From NCBI GenBank assembly GCA_021781855.1, contig JAJXWC010000040.1:1-15159 (forward strand): DNA of 15,159 nucleotides, in the 5' to 3' direction. The notes beneath the pieces are model-generated. The model did not search any database, was not told the DNA's origin, and saw only the letters and a program-made list of their open reading frames with translations. The stretch comes from Bacillota bacterium. Lineage in GTDB: Bacteria > Bacillota > Bacilli > Lactobacillales > Streptococcaceae. How positions within the stretch are numbered: the first letter of the stretch is position 1; every line of letters starts with the position of its first letter. Both the position numbers and the translations under genes were made by a program. This document shows, piece after piece, positions 1 to 5,666 of the stretch.

Positions 1-1
1 A

Positions 2-604
2 GAAAACTATGGTGAAGCGAGTACCGAACGTGCTAGTCAAGATGAATTTTTCTTAGTTGATGTTGTTGGAAAAACGGAACCAGAACAAGTTACAGAGTAC
101 TATCTTTCGCAGATTATTGAAGCACGTATGAGTCAGATTTTTGACCGTGTTCGGCAGGATTTGGAGCGTGGTCGTCATTTTGAAGCACCAGGAGGTGTAG
201 TACTTTTAGGTGGTGCTGCTGCAATGCCTGGTATCGTTGACTTGGCAACAAAGATTTTGAGCCTCAATGCAAGGTTGTTTGTTCCATCAGAAATGGGACT
301 TCGTAATCCTGCTTTTGCTCAAGTTATTAGTGTTATCAATTATATCGGAAATAGAAGCGATATTGATATTCTTGTTTCTCGAGCAATTTCTGGTGATTAC
401 ACTTATGTTGCGGCAGAACCAGTAGAATCTTATACAATGCCAACTATTCAAACTGCGCCGGCTCCTGTGTCTCAGGCAGTGCCTGAGCAAACTGAACAGC
501 CAACGTTCTACCAAGCGCCAGCTCCTAAACCAGCGGAACCTGAAGAAGATAAAGAAGGCGTTGTTGACCGAATCCGTAATATGTTCGGCAATTTGTTTGA
601 CTAA
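2..604 (+). CDS. ftsA: Cell division protein FtsA, C-terminal part (5' end outside window)
   Basis: The open frame enters from the left edge; the first complete codon is at base 2 and 200 residues are visible. FtsA is the actin-like ATPase that tethers FtsZ filaments to the membrane and recruits later divisome proteins. The visible part carries the end of the actin fold, including the Gly-rich stretch VLLGGAAAMPG that fits the second adenosine-binding loop of this superfamily. A Pro/Gln/Ala-rich linker follows (about bases 410-540). The terminal amphipathic segment ending in DRIRNMFGNLFD is the membrane-targeting helix typical of FtsA. The ATG at 128 lies inside the protein and is not a start. 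ftsZ begins 28 nt downstream, as expected for the dcw cluster. Identification is firm from the C-terminal helix plus context. Confidence 0.96.
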   Translation, partial: ENYGEASTERASQDEFFLVDVVGKTEPEQVTEYYLSQIIEARMSQIFDRVRQDLERGRHFEAPGGVVLLGGAAAMPGIVDLATKILSLNARLFVPSEMGLRNPAFAQVISVINYIGNRSDIDILVSRAISGDYTYVAAEPVESYTMPTIQTAPAPVSQAVPEQTEQPTFYQAPAPKPAEPEEDKEGVVDRIRNMFGNLFD

Positions 605-632
605 ATCACACGAAATATTGGAGAATTAAAAA

Positions 633-1883
633 ATGGAATTTTCATTTGATACAGACTTGACAAATGGTGCCGTAATTAAAGTTATCGGTGTCGGCGGTGG
701 TGGCGGAAATGCCATTAACCGTATGATTGAAGAAGGCGTCTCTGGCGTTGAATTTATTGCAGCGAACACAGATGTTCAAGCTTTGCGCAGTTCAAAAGCC
801 GATACGGTTATTCAGCTTGGACCAAAATTGACGCGCGGCCTTGGCGCAGGTGCTCAGCCAGAAGTTGGTGAGCGTGCAGCAGAAGAATCTGCCGAAACAA
901 TTTCTCAAGCACTAGAAGGTGCTGATATGGTCTTTATCACAGCTGGTATGGGCGGTGGCACAGGTACTGGTGCTGCACCAATTATTGCTCAAATTGCAAA
1001 GGAAATGGGAGCTTTGACTGTTGCGGTTGTGACACGTCCGTTTGGTTTTGAAGGCTCAAAGCGTTCATATTTTGCGACAGAAGGTATCGAAGACTTACGT
1101 GCCAATGTTGATACTTTGCTTATTATTTCAAATAATAATCTGCTTGAAATCGTTGATAAGAAAACACCATTGACTGAAGCATTGCGTGAAGCAGATAATG
1201 TTTTACGTCAAGGTGTTCAAGGGGTAACAGACCTCATTACGAATCCAGGTATGATTAATCTTGACTTTGCAGATGTGAAAACAGTTATGGCAAATAAAGG
1301 CGATGCACTCATGGGAATCGGAGTGGCTTCTGGTGAAGACCGTGTGATTGAAGCAACACGCAAAGCAATCTACAGTCCACTACTTGAAACAACGATTGAA
1401 GGTGCTGAAAATGTTCTCTTGAATGTCACTGGTGGTATGGATATGAGCTTGACAGAAGCTCAAGATGCTTCTGAAATTGTTATTTCTGCTGCTGGAAATG
1501 ACGTCAATATCTTACTTGGTACTTCGATTGACCCTAATTTGAAAGATGAAATTCGTGTGACTGTTGTTGCGACTGGAGTTTCTAAAGACGACGCAGATGC
1601 TGCTCTTGGAAATGCACCGCGCCGCGAAGAACTTCCTCGTCAACGCAATATTATTCATAATTCAAATATGGCACACACGCCTGCCAATCGCCCTACACAG
1701 AATCAAATGCCTCAGGCGCAACAACCGTCATCAGCATTTGGTGATTGGGATTTGCGGCGTGAAGCTTCTCCTCGTCAATCTGCTGGCAATGTTAATCGTG
1801 ATGCGTCAAATGTGACCTCATTCACAGGTGTTCCTTCATCTGAAGATGACTTGGACACTCCACCATTTTTCCGCAGAAAATGA
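633..1883 (+). CDS. ftsZ: Cell division protein FtsZ
   Basis: FtsZ is the tubulin-like GTPase whose filaments form the Z-ring at midcell. The 416-residue protein has the full family layout. The N-terminal Gly-rich loop is at about residues 19-26, and the tubulin signature GGGTGTG is at 107-113. The catalytic T7 loop NLDFAD is at 209-214. A low-complexity Gln/Asn/Pro-rich linker runs from about 330 to 400. The conserved C-terminal peptide DDLDTPPFFRRK, which binds FtsA and SepF, ends the protein. The start ATG at 633 follows a GGAG Shine-Dalgarno at about 620. The gene ends in an ATGA overlap with ylmE, so the two are probably translationally coupled. Nothing appears truncated or substituted. 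Confidence 0.99.
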   Translation: MEFSFDTDLTNGAVIKVIGVGGGGGNAINRMIEEGVSGVEFIAANTDVQALRSSKADTVIQLGPKLTRGLGAGAQPEVGERAAEESAETISQALEGADMVFITAGMGGGTGTGAAPIIAQIAKEMGALTVAVVTRPFGFEGSKRSYFATEGIEDLRANVDTLLIISNNNLLEIVDKKTPLTEALREADNVLRQGVQGVTDLITNPGMINLDFADVKTVMANKGDALMGIGVASGEDRVIEATRKAIYSPLLETTIEGAENVLLNVTGGMDMSLTEAQDASEIVISAAGNDVNILLGTSIDPNLKDEIRVTVVATGVSKDDADAALGNAPRREELPRQRNIIHNSNMAHTPANRPTQNQMPQAQQPSSAFGDWDLRREASPRQSAGNVNRDASNVTSFTGVPSSEDDLDTPPFFRRK

Positions 1884-2569
1884 GTATTGCTGAAAACGTC
1901 AAAAATATATTGAGTAATGTAGATGCGGCGCGCGCTGCATCTTCTTATTCTAATCAGGTTTCAGTCATCGCAGTAACAAAGTATGTTGGAGCAGATTTGG
2001 CACGCGAAGTCTTAGAGGCAGGTATTTCACACATCGCAGAAAATCGGACAGAGCTGTTTCTTGAAAAATACGATGCGCTAAAAGATTTGACTCTTTCATC
2101 AAACCTCACATGGCATTTGATTGGAAGCCTGCAGCGTCGGAAAGTCAAAGATGTGATTAATCTTGTAGATTACTTTCATGCTTTGGATTCCGTTAAATTG
2201 GCGCAGGAAATTAATAAGCGAGCAGAGCATGTTATCAAGTGTTTCCTTGAGATTAATATTTCGGGTGAAATGAGTAAACATGGTTTCACAACTGATGAAG
2301 CGTTGGAAAATTTGACCGAGCTGTCAAATTTGGAGAATGTGCAGATTGTCGGTTTGATGACGATGGCGCCATTTGAAGCGACCGATGAAGAGTGTGCGGA
2401 GATTTTCAGGAAACTCAAGGTTTTACAGATGAAAATTTCAGCCTTGAATTTTCCGAATGTACCTTGCACAGAACTCAGCATGGGAATGAGTCGTGACTAT
2501 CAAGTTGCAATTCATGAAGGCGCAACTTTTGTTCGCATCGGACACGAATTTTTCCGCGGTATCGAATGA
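1880..2569 (+). CDS. ylmE: YggS/YlmE family PLP-binding protein
   Basis: This 229-residue protein belongs to the YggS/PLPBP family of single-domain TIM-barrel proteins. They bind pyridoxal 5'-phosphate and help keep vitamin B6 and amino-acid pools balanced; no enzymatic reaction is established. The PLP lysine is K34 in AVTKYV. Other family motifs are HLIGSLQ, the NISGE-type loop, GLMTMAP, and the C-terminal phosphate-binding stretch SMGMSRDYQVAI followed by FVRIGHEFF. The start overlaps the ftsZ stop by 4 nt (ATGA), which fixes the start and suggests coupling. Its place between ftsZ and sepF is typical of Firmicutes. Two copies of the TTTGAC-N7-TCAAA dyad lie inside it (2086-2103 and 2308-2331). 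Confidence 0.96.
   Translation: MSIAENVKNILSNVDAARAASSYSNQVSVIAVTKYVGADLAREVLEAGISHIAENRTELFLEKYDALKDLTLSSNLTWHLIGSLQRRKVKDVINLVDYFHALDSVKLAQEINKRAEHVIKCFLEINISGEMSKHGFTTDEALENLTELSNLENVQIVGLMTMAPFEATDEECAEIFRKLKVLQMKISALNFPNVPCTELSMGMSRDYQVAIHEGATFVRIGHEFFRGIE
2086..2103. repeat. TTTGAC-N7-TCAAA dyad, copy 1 (in ylmE)
   Basis: TTTGAC, seven bases (TCTTTCA), TCAAA. Read in frame it encodes L-T-L-S-S-N. It shares spacing and codon phase with the other copies in this window. Confidence 0.55.
2308..2331. repeat. TTTGAC-N7-TCAAA dyad, copy 2 (in ylmE), 9-bp perfect arms
   Basis: AAATTTGAC (2308-2316) and its exact complement GTCAAATTT (2323-2331) flank CGAGCT. It encodes N-L-T-E-L-S-N. This is the longest perfect dyad of the set. 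Confidence 0.7.
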
Positions 2570-2674
2570 TATTTTACTAAAGAGACGGAACCAAAAATAA
2601 GAAAACATGAGGAAATGACTTGGAAAACTGTGAAGTAATTTCCGAAACTACCAAGTTAAGACCTGGAGGAAAAA

Positions 2675-3262
2675 ATGGCCTTTAAAGATTGGGTAAATAA
2701 TTTACGTGATTATTTTGTTGAAGATGAAGATGATTTTGAAGAGACAGCTTCGCCACGACAAATGCCAAAGCCAACCGTAGTTCCGACTACGCCAAAACCA
2801 AGTGTCGAAGAAAAAGCACCTCAGCCAGCCCAGCAGAGCCGACCTGTGCCTCAGTCGATACCCAAACCACAGGTGCAGCAGGCGCCAAAACGCCCTGTTA
2901 TGCCGAAAGTAAAACCTTTAGAAAAGACAGCAATGAATCAAACAATAACAGCGCAACAGCAGGCTGCATCAGTGATTTCAACGATTGCAATCAAAGAACC
3001 TCGCGCTTATTCAGACATTATGGAAGCTGCTCGTATTTTGAAAAATGGCGAGTCTGTTCTTGTCAACTTCAAATTCATGGGCGACAATCAAGCGCGTCGT
3101 TCGATTGACTTTATGACAGGTGTTGCGTTCACTCTGGACGGTGATATTCAAAATGTTGGAGGTCAGATTTTCTTGATGACTCCAGCAAATATTACTGTTG
3201 ATGCAGCAAAAGAAATGTCAATGCTGGCAGGTCAAAGCTTTGAAAGTTACGATTTATACTGA
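2675..3262 (+). CDS. sepF: Cell division protein SepF
   Basis: SepF is a cytoplasmic, membrane-bound partner of FtsZ that aligns Z-ring filaments and acts as an alternative membrane anchor. The 195-residue protein starts with an amphipathic helix (MAFKDWVNNLRDYF) that fits the known membrane-binding N-terminus, followed by an acidic patch. A long Pro/Gln/Lys-rich linker covers about residues 28-98. The SepF fold occupies about 103-185, with the family stretches PRAYSDIMEAA, VLVNFKFM and the region around DFMTGVAFTLDGDIQNVGGQ. The linker is the most variable part of the family. A good GGAGG lies 6 nt before the ATG. A 105-nt gap separates it from ylmE, the largest gap inside this cluster. Its stop overlaps ylmG by one base (TGATG). 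Confidence 0.97.
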   Translation: MAFKDWVNNLRDYFVEDEDDFEETASPRQMPKPTVVPTTPKPSVEEKAPQPAQQSRPVPQSIPKPQVQQAPKRPVMPKVKPLEKTAMNQTITAQQQAASVISTIAIKEPRAYSDIMEAARILKNGESVLVNFKFMGDNQARRSIDFMTGVAFTLDGDIQNVGGQIFLMTPANITVDAAKEMSMLAGQSFESYDLY

Positions 3263-3546
3263 TGATTAATATCATTACATCTGTGGCAACTGGACTTAAC
3301 TGGCTGATTTATGTTTACAGTTTTGTACTAGTTATTTATGCATTACTAAGCTGGGCGCCGAATTTATACCATACGGCGATTGGACGACTTATTGTTCGGA
3401 TTTCAGAGCCGTACGTTAGCTTGTTCCGGCGGTTGCCTTTACGAATTGCAATGCTTGATTTATCAGTATTTGTCGCTGTTGTTGCGTTGCAATTTATTCA
3501 ACAATTTATTGTGATTGTGGCAAATTGGCTTTTGCAGCATCTATGA
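3262..3546 (+). CDS. ylmG: YggT family membrane protein YlmG
   Basis: This 94-residue integral membrane protein of the YGGT family has two hydrophobic helices, about residues 9-31 and 66-90. Between them lies a short loop containing SEPYVSLFRRLPL, the usual conserved YGGT segment (proline and basic residues before helix two). The biochemical role of the family is not settled; genetics in bacteria and plastids links it to division and membrane organisation. The start overlaps the sepF stop as TGATG and the end overlaps ylmH as ATGA, so it is very likely expressed together with both neighbours. Length and topology are normal for the family. Confidence 0.94.
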   Translation: MINIITSVATGLNWLIYVYSFVLVIYALLSWAPNLYHTAIGRLIVRISEPYVSLFRRLPLRIAMLDLSVFVAVVALQFIQQFIVIVANWLLQHL

Positions 3547-4337
3547 GCGAAGAAAATATTTATCAGCATTTCCATTCTGACGAGCGGCATTTTATTGACC
3601 GCTGTTTAGATTGGATTGACCAAGTTGAAAACTCTTATTCTGTGGTGACCACTTATTTCCTTAATCCGCGAGAAATTCAGATTCTGCGGACTTTGGCAAA
3701 TGCGCGGGAACTTCAGATTTTTTCTAGTCAAGAATTGGCTTTGACAGAGCTGTCAAAAGTGATTTTGGCGCCCGAATACTATGTGTTTGATGAAAATGAC
3801 TTTGATATGGCTTTGCTGGAAATTCGATTTGCAGCAAAGTTTATCCAAATCTCGCATGCACAGATTTTGGGAACTTTTCTTGGGCAGACAGGTGTGAAAC
3901 GTCAAGAACTTGGTGACATTATCGTAAATGATGAAGTCGCACAGATTTTTGTCAGTCGACATTTGATAGAACTTTTCAAGTCTATTGATAAAATCGGTCG
4001 TGCGGCAGTCAAAATTGAAGAAATTCCTTTGACCGAACTGTCAGAAAGTCAAGAAAATTTTGTTAGAGATGTCGTTCTTGCAGAGAGTTTAAGAATTGAT
4101 AAAATAATTGCGATTTCACTCAAAATCTCTCGCAATATTGCGACAAATATGATAGAATCAAATAAGGTTAAAATCAATTATCTCGAAATAAATAAAAAAG
4201 ATTTCGCTGTCAATGAGGGCGATTTGATTAGTATTCGTGGTTATGGACGCATCAAAATTGGTCAAATTCTAGGTTTAACCAAAAAGGGTAAACAAAAAGT
4301 TGAAGTCGAAATAACCAAAAATCGTAAAAATAAGTGA
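3543..4337 (+). CDS. ylmH: YlmH family RNA-binding protein with S4 domain
   Basis: This 264-residue protein has an N-terminal YlmH domain and a C-terminal S4 RNA-binding domain at about residues 184-244 (RIDKIIAISLKISRNIATNMI, then the VNEGDLISIRG turn). YlmH relatives bind the ribosome and are implicated in rescue of stalled large subunits, in parallel with RqcP; that role is family knowledge, not visible here. I place the start at ATG 3543, giving the same ATGA overlap with ylmG seen at other junctions. An in-frame TTG 18 nt upstream would add six residues but lies inside ylmG and has no better ribosome site. Two copies of the TTTGAC-N7-TCAAA dyad lie inside it (3740-3757, and 4028-4045 with one mismatch). 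Confidence 0.94.
   Translation: MSEENIYQHFHSDERHFIDRCLDWIDQVENSYSVVTTYFLNPREIQILRTLANARELQIFSSQELALTELSKVILAPEYYVFDENDFDMALLEIRFAAKFIQISHAQILGTFLGQTGVKRQELGDIIVNDEVAQIFVSRHLIELFKSIDKIGRAAVKIEEIPLTELSESQENFVRDVVLAESLRIDKIIAISLKISRNIATNMIESNKVKINYLEINKKDFAVNEGDLISIRGYGRIKIGQILGLTKKGKQKVEVEITKNRKNK
3740..3757. repeat. TTTGAC-N7-TCAAA dyad, copy 3 (in ylmH)
   Basis: TTTGACA and TGTCAAA, perfect 7-bp arms, flank GAGC. It differs from the core of copy 2 at one base in 18 and encodes L-T-E-L-S in the same phase. Confidence 0.65.
4028..4045. repeat. TTTGAC-N7-TCAAA dyad, copy 4 (in ylmH), one arm mismatch
   Basis: TTTGAC, seven bases (CGAACTG), TCAGA. It differs from copy 2 at two bases in 18 and again encodes L-T-E-L-S. 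Confidence 0.5.
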
Positions 4338-4343
4338 AAAAGA

Positions 4344-4362
4344 AAACTGCTGAATGCAGTTT
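4344..4362 (+). other. Short stem-loop just before the divIVA ribosome site
   Basis: AAACTGC (4344-4350) and GCAGTTT (4356-4362) pair perfectly around TGAAT, 4 nt before AAAAGGAG. It has no T-run and sits right after the ylmH stop. It could modulate divIVA translation or be an mRNA processing site; inference only. Confidence 0.45.
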
Positions 4363-4378
4363 AGCAAAAGGAGTGGCA

Positions 4379-5227
4379 ATGACATTAAACAGCCTAGATA
4401 TCCAAAATAAAAGTTTTAATCCAAAATGGCGAGGTTTTGACAAACGTGAAGTTGATGAGTTTTTAGACATTGTCGTTCGTGATTATGATGAATTTGCGCA
4501 GACGATTAAAGATCAGGAACGTGAATTGAAGACTCTGCGAGAACGTGTAAAGTATTTTGATGATATGAAAGACTCATTGAATAAATCCATTGTTGTCGCT
4601 CAAGATGCTGCAGATAATCTCCGTACTCAAGCACAAAATGAAGCTAATAACATTATTACAGATGCTGGACAAAAGAGTCAACTCATCATTGAAGCCGCTA
4701 AAAAAGAAGCAGGAAGTATTTTAAATGTTGCCTCTGATGATGCGCGTCACTTGGTGCGGGATACAGATGACCTCAAACGTAAGATGCGTCTTTATCACCA
4801 ACGTATGACTTCCATTATCGAAAATCAGTTGGCAAGCGTGCAGTCAGAAGATTGGGTTGAGATTTTGCAGCCTGTTTCGGGTGAATATCTCTTTAATCCA
4901 GAAGAAAAGCTGCAAGAAATTCTGGAGAACACGAATAATCATTTTGAGGGAAGCACAAAATCACTTGAAAATTCAGATGAAGCAGAAAAGACGAGTGAAA
5001 TTACAGAGCAACCAGAAACAGTTGAACCTGTAATTGAACCTGAACCTGTTGAAGCAGAACAACCCTCATTTGAGCCTTTCACAAATGCTGAGAGCACGGA
5101 AGAAATTTTCCCAGAGCTTGCAACAACCCCAGAACTTCCCATTGCTGATGAGGCCAATGATAAATTGGACGATGAAGCTACAATCGACCTCGGAAGCGAA
5201 TTAAGTGAACTAAAAGAACATGAATAA
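4379..5227 (+). CDS. divIVA: DivIVA family cell division protein
   Basis: DivIVA is a coiled-coil scaffold that senses negative membrane curvature and localises to septa and poles in Gram-positive bacteria. The 282-residue protein has the N-terminal lipid-binding domain (LNSLDIQNKSFNPKWRGFDKREVDEFLD), then a long coiled coil to about residue 160 (heptads around FAQTIKDQERELKTLRERVKYF and the Ala/Gln-rich stretch). The tail is very acidic and rich in Glu, Pro and Thr. I chose ATG 4379, preceded by AAAAGGAG, over the GTG at 4334. The GTG overlaps ylmH but would add 15 residues unlike any DivIVA N-terminus. A 7-bp stem-loop lies just before the ribosome site. It is the last gene of the cluster before the ileS leader. 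Confidence 0.96.
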   Translation: MTLNSLDIQNKSFNPKWRGFDKREVDEFLDIVVRDYDEFAQTIKDQERELKTLRERVKYFDDMKDSLNKSIVVAQDAADNLRTQAQNEANNIITDAGQKSQLIIEAAKKEAGSILNVASDDARHLVRDTDDLKRKMRLYHQRMTSIIENQLASVQSEDWVEILQPVSGEYLFNPEEKLQEILENTNNHFEGSTKSLENSDEAEKTSEITEQPETVEPVIEPEPVEAEQPSFEPFTNAESTEEIFPELATTPELPIADEANDKLDDEATIDLGSELSELKEHE

Positions 5228-5324
5228 ATAAAGTGCATCTCTAAAAACTTAGAATGAGCAAGTTCTTCGGGATATCCTAAAGAAATCCCTAAAAATTCGA
5301 TGAGTACTTTAGATATTTCTGCAA

Positions 5325-5596
5325 AAAATCAAATCACGGCATGAAAAATAAATTCTCAGCAAGCGGAAGTTGATGTGAGTTTCGCAATCCCTGTTTTTCA
5401 TTTCATCAGTTGGTTTTACAAATTTTTGGCTGAATGCAAGTAAGTCAGAACGTCCAGCACTCGTTACGTGTTCAGAGTTTCTGTTTATACGGATTTATCT
5501 CTAATCTTTTTGCAGATTGAGCAGTCAAACACCCGTTTTACAGAAAAATAAAGGTGGTACCACGGTTTTTCGTCCTTTGCGAAAGCCGTTTTTTTG
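5325..5596 (+). promoter_or_regulatory. T-box riboswitch (isoleucine) controlling ileS, with terminator
   Basis: The leader carries the parts of a T-box that reads uncharged tRNA-Ile. Stem I is closed by AAAATCAA (5325-5332) pairing with TTGGTTTT (5410-5417). Higher up, ATGAAAAA (5341-5348) pairs with TTTTTCAT. The distal hairpin is near 5371-5394 (AGCGGAAG...GTTTCGC). The specifier loop on the 3' side holds ATC (5405-5407) followed by A, an isoleucine codon. The T-box element GGTGGTACCACGG is at 5553-5565, with TGGT (5555-5558) able to pair with the ACCA end of tRNA-Ile. CCGT (5533-5536) can pair with ACGG (5562-5565) to form the antiterminator. The same ACGG is needed by the terminator. No convincing -35/-10 pair was found upstream. 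Confidence 0.93.
5562..5596 (+). terminator. Rho-independent terminator of the ileS T-box leader
   Basis: ACGGTTTT (5562-5569) pairs with AAAGCCGT (5582-5589) through one G-T wobble, and CG/CG extends the stem after a bulged T. Seven Ts follow. The 5' arm overlaps the T-box sequence, so terminator and antiterminator are mutually exclusive, as required for T-box control. Confidence 0.9.
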
Positions 5597-5610
5597 TTTT
5601 TAATGCGATT

Positions 5611-5636
5611 AAATTTTGTCAATGGTGACAGAATTT
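5611..5636 (+). other. 11-bp stem-loop between the T-box terminator and the ileS ribosome site
   Basis: AAATTTTGTCA (5611-5621) pairs with TGACAGAATTT (5626-5636) through one wobble, with the 4-nt loop ATGG. It sits 16 nt before the GAGAGG Shine-Dalgarno of ileS. It is not part of the standard T-box. It may protect the read-through mRNA 5' end after processing or tune translation; this is inference from position only. Confidence 0.5.
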
Positions 5637-5666
5637 ACTCACAATAAAAATTGAGAGGTTAGAATG

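Noticed and set aside
4334..4378. GTG start at 4334 for divIVA, overlapping ylmH
   Set aside because: It adds 15 residues not seen in the family, while ATG 4379 has AAAAGGAG at good spacing and gives the conserved N-terminus.
5241..5290. Terminator after divIVA (GGGAT...ATCCC)
   Set aside because: Only 5 bp with an 11-nt loop and followed by TAAAAA, not a T-run.
5250..5320. Promoter for the ileS leader (TAGAAT at 5250, TAGATA at 5310)
   Set aside because: Neither has a recognisable -35 at proper spacing. A promoter must exist here or ileS is read from the division cluster, but I cannot place it.
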